NCBI GenBank assembly: GCA_900313125.1
Contig: OMPZ01000206.1
Span: forward strand, 1 to 5,231
Origin: an uncultured Eubacteriales bacterium
GTDB taxonomy: Bacteria > Bacillota > Clostridia > Oscillospirales > Acutalibacteraceae
DNA: 5,231 nucleotides
Reading direction: 5' to 3'
Made by a program: the position numbers and the translations under genes
The notes under the pieces: generated by a model
The model's database searches: none
What the model was told of the DNA's origin: nothing
What the model saw: only the letters and a program-made list of their open reading frames with translations
Part shown: positions 1 to 5,231 of the stretch, in pieces
Layout: each line of letters begins with the position of its first letter
Position numbering within the stretch: position 1 is the stretch's first letter

Positions 1-547
1 CCATCTCGATGATAGATACGTCGAACGTACCGCCGCCAAGGTCGTATACCATTACCTTCTGGTCGTCCTCTTTGTCGATGCCGTAGGAAAGAGCAGCCGC
101 CGTCGGCTCGTTGATGATTCTCTTAACGTCGAGACCTGCGATCTGACCTGCGTTCTTCGTTGCCTGACGCTGTGAGTCGGTGAAGTACGCGGGAACGGTG
201 ATGACTGCCTGAGTTACCTTCTCGCCGAGGTAAGCCTCTGCGTCCGTCTTGAGCTTCTGGAGGATCATTGCCGAGATCTGCTCGGGAGTATAGCTCTTGT
301 CGTCGATAGTTACCTTGTAGTTCGTACCCATCTCTCTCTTGATCGAGCTTACTGTTTTCTTCGGGTTCGATACTGCCTGACGCTTAGCGATCTGACCTAC
401 GAGACGCTCGCCTGTCTTTGAGAAGCCGACTACCGACGGAGTTGTTCTCGAACCCTCTGCGTTAGCGATAACGACCGGCTCGCCGCCCTCGATAACTGCT
501 ACGCATGAATTTGTTGTACCTAAATCTATACCTATTGTCTTTGCCAT
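1..547 (-). CDS. dnaK: Chaperone protein DnaK (Hsp70), N-terminal part, cut by window edge
   Basis: Cytoplasmic ATP-dependent chaperone that binds exposed hydrophobic segments of client proteins, cycling with DnaJ and GrpE. Only the first 182 residues are present, covering part of the nucleotide-binding domain; the rest lies left of the window. Visible motifs are the phosphate-1 loop IDLGTTNSCVAV (about 7-18), VITVPAYFTDSQRQAT (about 115-130), INEPTAAALSYG (about 145-156) and the phosphate-2 signature DLGGGTFDVS (about 169-178). The spacing between GERLVGQIAKRQ and YKVTIDD is short, so the roughly 24-residue insert typical of proteobacterial DnaK is absent, as in Gram-positive homologues. The ATG start fits the family's usual MxKxIGIDLGTTNS beginning and is preceded by GGAG nine bases upstream. 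It is the third gene of hrcA-grpE-dnaK, 68 bp after grpE. Family assignment is certain. Confidence 0.98.
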   Translation of the reverse strand, partial: MAKTIGIDLGTTNSCVAVIEGGEPVVIANAEGSRTTPSVVGFSKTGERLVGQIAKRQAVSNPKKTVSSIKREMGTNYKVTIDDKSYTPEQISAMILQKLKTDAEAYLGEKVTQAVITVPAYFTDSQRQATKNAGQIAGLDVKRIINEPTAAALSYGIDKEDDQKVMVYDLGGGTFDVSIIEM

Positions 548-588
548 GATGAATTTCTCCTTTTCTGATCTTCTGTTTTCTATAATAA

Positions 589-610
589 GTTAGTTTTCTA
601 ACAATGTTAG
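589..610 (-). other. Possible alternative small hairpins in the grpE-dnaK spacer
   Basis: Read along the operon transcript, the spacer just after the grpE stop codon contains CTAAC-ATT-GTTAG-AAAA-CTAAC. The middle GTTAG can pair with either flanking CTAAC, giving two mutually exclusive 5 bp stems with loops of 3 or 4 bases. The stems have only two G-C pairs each and no proper U-tract follows, so this is not a convincing terminator. It could be a processing or stability element, or chance in an AT-rich spacer. Confidence 0.25.
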
Positions 611-615
611 CTGTG

Positions 616-1176
616 TCAATTTACCGTTTGTACCATCGCGTGGCGAATGATCTTGTCGCCGACCTTGTAGCCCTTCTGGTATACGACCGCGATCGTGTCC
701 GACTCAAGCTCGTCGCTGTCTACGCTCGATATCGCGTTGTGGAACTCCGGGTCGAACGTCTCGCCGACCTCGCCGAAGCTCTTGATGTTCAGCTTTTCAA
801 ACGACTTTTTGAGCTGATTCGAGATCATCTCAAGACCCTTGCGGAATTCCTCGGGCGCGTTCTTCGACGCTTCGAGCGCTCTGTCGATGTTGTCTGCGAT
901 CGGGATTATTTCGTTTATCGTGTCGGAAACGGCGTTGGCGTAGATGCCTGCCTTTTCGCGCTCCGTGCGTGTGCGGTAATTGGCGTATTCGGCAGCCGTT
1001 CTCAGCAGCTTATCCTTCTCGGCTGCGAGAGCCTTTTCAAGCTCCTCCGTCTTGTCGCCGGCAGCTTCCTCTGCGGCGGTCTCCTCCGCCTGCGCGTTAT
1101 CAGCGTTTTCCGAAACGGTCTCTTCGGCGGTCTGCTGCTCGTCGAGCTGCTCCTTTTCTTTACTGTCCTTACCCAT
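616..1176 (-). CDS. grpE: Nucleotide exchange factor GrpE
   Basis: Cytoplasmic co-chaperone that dimerises and opens the DnaK nucleotide pocket to release ADP, resetting the chaperone cycle. The 186-residue product is of normal length for the family. Residues 1-45 are a low-complexity, Glu/Ala-rich tail. Residues about 43-100 form the long dimerisation helix, with the conserved core LLRTAAEYANYRTRTEREK (57-75). The C-terminal beta domain carries the GrpE signature from FDPEFHNAISSVD (141-153) through VVYQKGYKVGDKIIRHAMV (164-182). The ATG start has AAGGAA nine bases upstream. AAAGGAAT occurs twice, 12 bp apart, before the gene; the nearer copy is the plausible ribosome-binding site. It lies 26 bp after hrcA and 68 bp before dnaK, and is almost certainly cotranscribed with both. 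Confidence 0.98.
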   Translation of the reverse strand: MGKDSKEKEQLDEQQTAEETVSENADNAQAEETAAEEAAGDKTEELEKALAAEKDKLLRTAAEYANYRTRTEREKAGIYANAVSDTINEIIPIADNIDRALEASKNAPEEFRKGLEMISNQLKKSFEKLNIKSFGEVGETFDPEFHNAISSVDSDELESDTIAVVYQKGYKVGDKIIRHAMVQTVN

Positions 1177-1202
1177 TTATCTCAATTCCTTTCGTTATTC
1201 CT

Positions 1203-2231
1203 TTATTCGATCATCAGCATTTCACGGAAAAGCCTTCCGACGCACTCGGCGATATATTCGAGCACAGCCGACGCGTAAGCGTAATCGCACCGCATCGGGA
1301 CTATCGCTGTGATAAATCCGCCGCTCGACGGCTCGATCGTATACGGCTGCGCGATAAAGCTGTGAGCGCTCAGCGTTTCGTTGCCGATATCCGAGCCTAT
1401 CAGTATATTTTTTCCGCTCCTCAGGCGAAGTATCAGCGATTCGAGCTGTTCGTCGGAGTGCAGCAGCCTTGTCAGCGCGCGGACATTTGTGATGTCGTCC
1501 TCGCCGTCGAGCAGATTCGCTCTGCCCGAGACCGTCATGCTGAAGCCGCCGACGTCACCGCAGGCTTCCATTATCGCCGCGAGCACGCTCGGCACGAGAA
1601 ACGCTATCTCGCCCAGACTCACCGCAAGAGTTTGTATGAACGCCGGCGTAACGCTTTTTACCGGCAGCCCCTCAAGATCTCTGTTGAATATCGTTTCATA
1701 TATATTCACGATATCGGGCGTTATTACATAGTCGCATTTGAAAAGCCGCGTTTTGATAAGCCCCGTCGAGGTTATCAGCACCGCCATGCACGTCTGGCGT
1801 CCTGTCTGAACGAATTTCAGCGTGCGTATCCTGGCATTTTCTGAAAATGGCGTAGTCGTTATCGCCGCCGCCTTCAAAAGCTCCGCCGCCGTATCGCCCG
1901 CCGCCTGGAGCAGACTCTCGGGCTCGTCGCCCTTTGAGTTCAGCTCGTCGAAGATCAGCGCTTTGATGCTGCCCGACAACTGCTTTTTCTCCATCAGCGA
2001 ATCGACGTAAAACCTGAACCCCTCCTCCGAGGGCATTCTGCCCGCCGAGGTATGCGGCTGTGTAAGCAGCCCCATATCCGAGAGCTCCGCCATTTCGTTT
2101 CGCACCGTAGCCGAAGAAACGGGAAATCCGAGTGTGCCGCACAGCAGCTTCGAGCCGACAGGCTCGCCGTTTTTTATGTATTCCTCCACGACCGCCTTGA
2201 GGATCTTGATCTTCCTCTCTCTCGCCTGCAA
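1203..2231 (-). CDS. hrcA: Heat-inducible transcription repressor HrcA
   Basis: Dimeric repressor that binds the CIRCE operator and shuts off class I heat-shock genes; in other Firmicutes its folding depends on GroEL, which couples it to chaperone supply. With the start chosen here the protein has 342 residues, normal for the family. The N-terminal winged helix-turn-helix shows GEPVGSKLL (22-30), SSATVRNEMAELSDMG (39-54) and LLTQPHTSAGRMPSEEGFRFYVD (55-77). A GAF-like central domain and the C-terminal segment with LIGSDIG (277-283) follow. Three in-frame starts are possible: GTG at 2261 lies inside CIRCE near the predicted transcript start and lacks a ribosome-binding site; GTG at 2240 also lacks one; TTG at 2231 has GAGGTGAG correctly placed and gives the usual short lead MQARERKIKIL, so I use it. 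The C-terminal motif usually written GPxRMDY reads VPMRCDY (311-317), a mild divergence. Confidence 0.96.
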   Translation of the reverse strand: MQARERKIKILKAVVEEYIKNGEPVGSKLLCGTLGFPVSSATVRNEMAELSDMGLLTQPHTSAGRMPSEEGFRFYVDSLMEKKQLSGSIKALIFDELNSKGDEPESLLQAAGDTAAELLKAAAITTTPFSENARIRTLKFVQTGRQTCMAVLITSTGLIKTRLFKCDYVITPDIVNIYETIFNRDLEGLPVKSVTPAFIQTLAVSLGEIAFLVPSVLAAIMEACGDVGGFSMTVSGRANLLDGEDDITNVRALTRLLHSDEQLESLILRLRSGKNILIGSDIGNETLSAHSFIAQPYTIEPSSGGFITAIVPMRCDYAYASAVLEYIAECVGRLFREMLMIE

Positions 2232-2235
2232 TATG

Positions 2236-2243
2236 CTCACCTC
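2236..2243 (-). promoter_or_regulatory. Ribosome-binding site deciding the hrcA start
   Basis: GAGGTGAG on the minus strand matches the anti-Shine-Dalgarno complement. Its core GAGGTG ends six bases before the TTG at 2231. It overlaps the alternative GTG at 2240 and lies downstream of the GTG at 2261, so it can serve only the TTG start. No comparable purine-rich site precedes the other two candidates. Confidence 0.7.
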
Positions 2244-2254
2244 GCTTCTGCGAA

Positions 2255-2281
2255 TTAGCACTCTTGGTGCTTGAGTGCTAA
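2255..2281 (-). promoter_or_regulatory. CIRCE operator (HrcA-binding site), perfect consensus
   Basis: An exact match to the consensus inverted repeat: TTAGCACTC, a 9-base spacer, then GAGTGCTAA. Both nine-base arms match in full. It begins about four bases after the predicted transcription start of the hrcA operon, the usual position from which bound HrcA blocks initiation. It also lies in the 5' leader just upstream of the hrcA ribosome-binding site. Confidence 0.98.
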
Positions 2282-2291
2282 TCTACTTTTT

Positions 2292-2319
2292 ATTATACAT
2301 TTATACTTTGATTTGTCAA
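2292..2319 (-). promoter_or_regulatory. Sigma-A-type promoter of the hrcA-grpE-dnaK operon
   Basis: On the minus strand a perfect -35 box TTGACA (2319-2314) and a perfect -10 box TATAAT (2297-2292) are separated by 16 bp. Transcription should start near 2284-2286, just ahead of CIRCE. The consensus boxes suggest a strong housekeeping promoter held down by HrcA, as is usual for class I heat-shock operons. Confidence 0.92.
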
Positions 2320-2355
2320 GAGTTTTATTCAAGAAATTTTATTAAATATTTGTTA

Positions 2356-2382
2356 ATGGCACTTTGAAGTCTCGAGTGCTAA
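2356..2382. promoter_or_regulatory. Imperfect CIRCE-like palindrome between the divergent promoters
   Basis: On the plus strand the right arm GAGTGCTAA (2374-2382) matches CIRCE exactly. After the correct 9-base spacer the left arm is ATGGCACTT (2356-2364), matching TTAGCACTC at six of nine positions, including the GCACT core. Arms together match at 15 of 18 positions. It lies about 37 bp upstream of the hrcA -35 box and 21 bp upstream of the forward -35 box, so it overlaps neither promoter core. It may be a secondary HrcA site or a decayed copy of CIRCE. Confidence 0.6.
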
Positions 2383-2403
2383 ATATTAAATTGTTCAAAT
2401 CTC

Positions 2404-2432
2404 TTGACCTTGCCGAAGAATGAATCTATAAT
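2404..2432 (+). promoter_or_regulatory. Sigma-A-type promoter of the CpXC/two-component/ABC gene set
   Basis: A -35 box TTGACC (2404-2409, one mismatch to TTGACA) and a perfect -10 box TATAAT (2427-2432) are separated by the optimal 17 bp. Transcription should start near 2438-2440, leaving a leader of about 36 bases before the CpXC start codon. It points away from the hrcA promoter and shares much of its core sequence. Confidence 0.9.
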
Positions 2433-2475
2433 AAAAAGGAAACAGCATCTACATCAAAGCAAGGAGTGAAACGCT

Positions 2476-3141
2476 ATGGCAATGCGGTCTAAGGTAAACT
2501 TCAAATGCCCCGAGTGCAGTCAGAACGTCGAGGCCGATCAATGGAGCGCGATAAACGGCGACAAAAACCCTCAGCAGAAATTCAAACTGCTCGACGGCTC
2601 GCTTTTCAAAATAAAATGCAAAAACTGCGGTCATGTCAGTACGGTCGGTTATCCGCTCGTCTACCACGACACAAAGCAGAACTATATGATATGGCTTGTT
2701 TATGACGAGGAGGAAATAAAACACGTTTCCGATTATTTCAGACAGAGCAAAAACGGCAGCGCCGACGACGATGAAGAGCCGGTAGACGCGGAGTGCCGTC
2801 AGCGGATCGTTCGCTCGCCCGACGAACTAAGAGAAAAGATCATGATCTTCGACAGCGGGCTTGACGACAAGATCATCGAGATAATGAAGCTTGCCTACGC
2901 GAAGGAGACGCAGCGCATACTCAAGGACGACAACGTAGCCGCGGCGTTCTTCTCGAACCGCGACGGCGAAAAGCGCATCGAGCTGTACACAGAAAAGGGC
3001 AAGGCGTTCGTGTCGGGCGCGTCGAAAAAGATATACGACGAGCTTGACGACAAGTACGGCGGCAAGGCAAGCTACGCCGAGGACAGAGTTTACGTCATCG
3101 ACGACGTGTGGGCACTAAATCTGCTCAGAAGCATGAGGTGA
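2476..3141 (+). CDS. CpXC-domain protein, zinc-ribbon-like, function unknown
   Basis: A 221-residue protein, probably cytoplasmic since no signal peptide or membrane segment is visible. The N-terminal part has two Cys-x-x-Cys pairs, CPEC (11-14) and CKNC (48-51), with FKLLDGSLF (36-44) between them and YPLVYHDTKQNYMIWL (59-74) after. This pattern fits the CpXC family, named for its CPxC motif, for which I know no established function; four cysteines in this arrangement suggest a structural zinc site. An acidic linker (about 92-107) leads to a charged C-terminal region (about 115-221) that I do not recognise. The ATG start has AAGGAG nine bases upstream; a second ATG two codons later is less well spaced. 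It is first in the rightward gene set, 6 bp before the response regulator, so it is probably cotranscribed with the two-component system. Confidence is high that it is a gene and good for CpXC membership. Confidence 0.88.
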   Translation: MAMRSKVNFKCPECSQNVEADQWSAINGDKNPQQKFKLLDGSLFKIKCKNCGHVSTVGYPLVYHDTKQNYMIWLVYDEEEIKHVSDYFRQSKNGSADDDEEPVDAECRQRIVRSPDELREKIMIFDSGLDDKIIEIMKLAYAKETQRILKDDNVAAAFFSNRDGEKRIELYTEKGKAFVSGASKKIYDELDDKYGGKASYAEDRVYVIDDVWALNLLRSMR

Positions 3142-3147
3142 TATATA

Positions 3148-3831
3148 ATGAAAATTCTTTACGCTGAGGACGAGCGCGCCATGAGCGAAGCCGTGACCGA
3201 AATTTTAAAGCACAAGAATTACATAGTTGACGCCGTTTACGACGGCGAAGAAGCTCTCGACTACATCTTCTCCGACAGCCACTACGACGGGATAATCCTC
3301 GACGTCATGATGCCGAAGAAAAGCGGCATCGAGGTGCTCAAAGAGATAAGGAGCCGCGGCGTCGGCACCCCCGTGCTGCTGCTGACGGCAAAGTCCGAGA
3401 TAGCCGACAAGGTCGAGGGGCTGAACTCCGGCGCAGACGACTACCTCGCAAAGCCGTTCGCGATGCCCGAGCTTATCGCAAGAGTGGGCGCGCTCGTGCG
3501 CCGTCAGGGCGAGATAATCCCCGACGACATGACCGCCGGCAACGTCACGCTTTCGCGAAACTCCTTCGAGCTGAAAACGGCGAGCGGCGAGATACGTCTC
3601 TCAAAAAAAGAGTTCCTCATGATGGAGATGCTGATGAAAAGCCGCGAGCACCCCGTGTCTACAGAAAGCTTCATGACGCGTATCTGGGGCTACGACAGCG
3701 AAGCCGAGGTAAACGTCGTGTGGGTATACATCTCATATTTAAGGAAAAAGCTCGCCGCTCTCGGCGCGAACATTCAGATATCGGCGCTTCGCGGAAGGGG
3801 CTACATTCTGGAGGAAACGAAGAATGCTTAA
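3148..3831 (+). CDS. Two-component response regulator, OmpR/PhoB family
   Basis: DNA-binding regulator switched on by phosphorylation, presumably by the kinase encoded just downstream. The 227-residue length is typical. The receiver domain (about 1-118) has the acidic pair E7/D8, phospho-acceptor D52 in GIILDVMMP, the switch residue T80 in LLLTAK and K102 in LAKPF. The C-terminal winged-helix domain (about 130-222) carries LSKKEFLMMEML (151-162), the recognition-helix region VNVVWVYISYLRKKL (188-202) and the wing ALRGRGYIL (213-221). The ATG start is preceded by GAGGTGA, which overlaps the stop codon of the CpXC gene, and the gene overlaps the kinase start by 8 bp, suggesting translational coupling. 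Likely targets include its own operon and the ABC transporter downstream, but that is inferred from position. Confidence 0.97.
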   Translation: MKILYAEDERAMSEAVTEILKHKNYIVDAVYDGEEALDYIFSDSHYDGIILDVMMPKKSGIEVLKEIRSRGVGTPVLLLTAKSEIADKVEGLNSGADDYLAKPFAMPELIARVGALVRRQGEIIPDDMTAGNVTLSRNSFELKTASGEIRLSKKEFLMMEMLMKSREHPVSTESFMTRIWGYDSEAEVNVVWVYISYLRKKLAALGANIQISALRGRGYILEETKNA

Positions 3832-5092
3832 AAAGCTCAAATTTCGTTTCATACTCCTTGCGATGACGGCGATGACCGTGACGCTGATACTCTCCTTCAC
3901 GGCGGTAAATATCGCGCTGAGAACGCAGATGTCGGCTAACAAAGACGCGCTTATCGAAACGCTGTACGAAAACGGCGGGCAGTTCTCGCTGTTTATCCAC
4001 GCCGAGCCGGACACAGAGCGCGACGGCAGCGACACCGATCTCAAGCGGCGCGACGGACGCGGCAAGGACGGCTTTATGCATTCCGAAACGCCGTACGAAA
4101 CGCGCTATTTCGTCGCTTACGTCGATAGCGACTGCACGCTGATAAAGGCTGATTTCAGCCACATCGCGCTGTCGAACATCGACAATATCCGCATACAGAT
4201 AGACGAGATCGCCGCCTCGGGCAAGCAGAAGGGCTACAACGGCAACTACCGCTTCGGGCGTTTTGACGACGACGACGGGCTTATGATAATCGGCGTTGAC
4301 TGCTCGAGCGATATGCGGACGATAAACACGCTGACGCTGATAACGCTCGTCACCATCGCGTCGAGTGTTGTGATAGTGCTCGTGATCCTGCTCGCGTTTT
4401 CAAGCAGAGTTCTGCGCCCGTTTGAAGAAAACCGCGAAAAGCAGCGCCGCTTCATCACCGACGCGGGGCATGAGCTGAAAACGCCTATAGCGATCATTCA
4501 GTCAAACACCGAGGTCATGGAGATGATCGACGGCGAAAGCAAGTGGCTTTTAAACATCAAGCAGCAGACCGAGCGCATGAGCAAGCTCGTCAAGGGACTT
4601 ATCGAGCTTTCAAAAATGGACGAACAGACGATCGACGAAAAGGAAAAGCAGCGTATAATCCTGAGCGAGATCGTGTATAATTCCGTTGAATCATTCCGTG
4701 TTGTGTGCGAGACGAAGGGAATCGAGCTTTCCGCCGATATCCAGCCGGACGTGTCCGTCATGGGCGACCTTGAGGACATCGTGCGCGTTACAGGCATACT
4801 GCTCGACAACGCCGTCAAGTACACCGACGACCGCAAAAGGATCAGCGTGAAGCTTTACACAAAGTCAAAGCGAGCCGTGCTGAAGGTCTCCAACACCTGC
4901 AGGGGGCTTGACAAAAACAGCGTGTCGAAATTTTTCGACCGCTTTTACCGCAGCGACGAGTCGCGAAACTCTCAGACGGGCGGCTACGGCATCGGGCTTT
5001 CAATGGCTCAGATGATAATGCAGAACCACAAGGGCAGGCTCTCCGTCAGCTACTCCGACGATGAGATCATAACATTTACTGCGGAAATGTAA
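3824..5092 (+). CDS. Sensor histidine kinase, membrane-bound, HisKA/HATPase type
   Basis: Inner partner of the two-component pair: it autophosphorylates on His and passes phosphate to the response regulator. The 422 residues comprise a first membrane helix (about 9-31), a polar outside domain (about 32-168), a second helix (about 170-192), a short linker too small for a HAMP domain, and the HisKA segment RRFITDAGHELKTPIAII with H216. The ATPase domain has the N box LLDNAVKYT (N329), the F box FFDRFYR (370-376) and the G2 box GGYGIGL (386-392). The G1 box, usually DxGxG, reads NTCRG (357-361), replacing the Asp with Asn and the first Gly with Cys. The outside domain holds two cysteines (104 and 160) that could form a disulfide; the sensed signal is unknown. 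The ATG has GGAGGA just upstream. The gene ends with two in-frame stops (TAA TAG). Confidence 0.96.
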   Translation: MLKKLKFRFILLAMTAMTVTLILSFTAVNIALRTQMSANKDALIETLYENGGQFSLFIHAEPDTERDGSDTDLKRRDGRGKDGFMHSETPYETRYFVAYVDSDCTLIKADFSHIALSNIDNIRIQIDEIAASGKQKGYNGNYRFGRFDDDDGLMIIGVDCSSDMRTINTLTLITLVTIASSVVIVLVILLAFSSRVLRPFEENREKQRRFITDAGHELKTPIAIIQSNTEVMEMIDGESKWLLNIKQQTERMSKLVKGLIELSKMDEQTIDEKEKQRIILSEIVYNSVESFRVVCETKGIELSADIQPDVSVMGDLEDIVRVTGILLDNAVKYTDDRKRISVKLYTKSKRAVLKVSNTCRGLDKNSVSKFFDRFYRSDESRNSQTGGYGIGLSMAQMIMQNHKGRLSVSYSDDEIITFTAEM

Positions 5093-5107
5093 TAGGGAGG
5101 TATTTTA

Positions 5108-5231
5108 ATGGAAGAAATTTTAAAGGTGAGCGGCATAACTAAAACGTTCAGGCTGTCCGCAAAGCAGCAAAAGCTGCGCCACCTTGATTCAAAGACGCTC
5201 ACGGCGGTAGACGGTCTTTCGTTTTCCGCCG
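5108..5231 (+). CDS. ABC transporter ATP-binding protein, N-terminal part, cut by window edge
   Basis: Only 41 codons are visible. The start MEEILKVSGITKTFRL, followed by a basic stretch and LTAVDGLSFSA, matches the first strands of ABC ATPases, where a glycine-rich lead into the Walker A motif would come next, outside the window. The insertion between KTFRL and AVDGLSF resembles NatA-like exporter ATPases, a tentative subfamily call. GGGAGG lies seven bases before the ATG, and the gap to the kinase gene is 15 bp with no terminator, so it belongs to the same operon. A two-component pair directly upstream of an ABC exporter is a common Firmicutes arrangement in which the pair controls the transporter. 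No catalytic motif can be confirmed here. Confidence 0.85.
   Translation, partial: MEEILKVSGITKTFRLSAKQQKLRHLDSKTLTAVDGLSFSA

Noticed and set aside
589..602. Candidate Rho-independent terminator between grpE and dnaK
   Set aside because: The stem is only 5 bp with few G-C pairs, and the following bases are not a U-tract. Termination here would also separate dnaK from its only visible promoter.
604..1278. Long plus-strand open frame opposite grpE
   Set aside because: It is the shadow of grpE, whose product has a clear family signature. The antisense frame has no recognisable domain, and it lacks a convincing ribosome-binding site.
969..1844. Plus-strand open frame of 291 codons opposite hrcA and the start of grpE
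   Set aside because: Arg/Ala/Ser-rich low-complexity translation running antisense to two well-identified genes; it results from codon bias on the true strand.
1696..2142. Second minus-strand frame inside hrcA
   Set aside because: Out-of-frame overlap with the conserved HrcA coding sequence; Gly/Arg/Ala-rich, no family resemblance.
2371..2376. CTCGAG palindrome in the intergenic region
   Set aside because: A six-base palindrome arising where the CIRCE-like right arm meets its spacer; too short to carry meaning on its own.
3671..4162. Minus-strand frames opposite the response regulator and kinase genes
   Set aside because: They run antisense to conserved receiver, winged-helix and kinase sequence, are Arg/Ser-rich, and have no promoter or ribosome-binding site.

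Overview
The window looks like chromosomal DNA from a Gram-positive (monoderm) Clostridia-type bacterium, most like the Ruminococcus/Oscillospiraceae group. The evidence is a class I heat-shock operon ordered hrcA-grpE-dnaK under a CIRCE operator, a DnaK N-terminus without the extra ~24-residue segment found in proteobacterial DnaK, strong sigma-A-type promoters, Shine-Dalgarno sites before every gene, and a CpXC-domain protein. The lineage is inferred from these features and not from any search.

Left half, minus strand (about 1-2320): a consensus promoter and a perfect CIRCE drive hrcA (repressor), grpE (nucleotide exchange factor) and dnaK (Hsp70), which runs off the left edge. HrcA should repress its own operon through CIRCE and release it on heat or protein-folding stress. 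GrpE and DnaK are chaperone partners; dnaJ would be expected just beyond the window.

Centre (about 2232-2475): an AT-rich divergent regulatory region of about 240 bp. It holds two outward-facing promoters with almost identical core sequences, the perfect CIRCE, and a second imperfect CIRCE-like palindrome (15 of 18 arm bases match) lying between the promoters.

Right half, plus strand (2404 to the end): a tightly packed gene set made of a CpXC zinc-ribbon-like protein of unknown function, an OmpR/PhoB-type response regulator, a membrane sensor histidine kinase and the first 41 codons of an ABC transporter ATPase (NatA-like by its N-terminus). Gaps are 6 bp, an 8 bp overlap and 15 bp, with no terminator visible between them, so they probably form one operon. 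The likely logic is a sensor and regulator controlling an export or stress-response ABC transporter, with the CpXC protein as an uncharacterised first member.

Most of the window is ordinary core genome. The least explained parts are the second CIRCE-like site between twin promoters, which may link the right-hand operon to HrcA or affect hrcA autoregulation, and the CpXC gene leading a two-component/ABC operon. I see no mobile element, CRISPR array, tRNA or rRNA, and no stretch over 300 bases lacks a gene.
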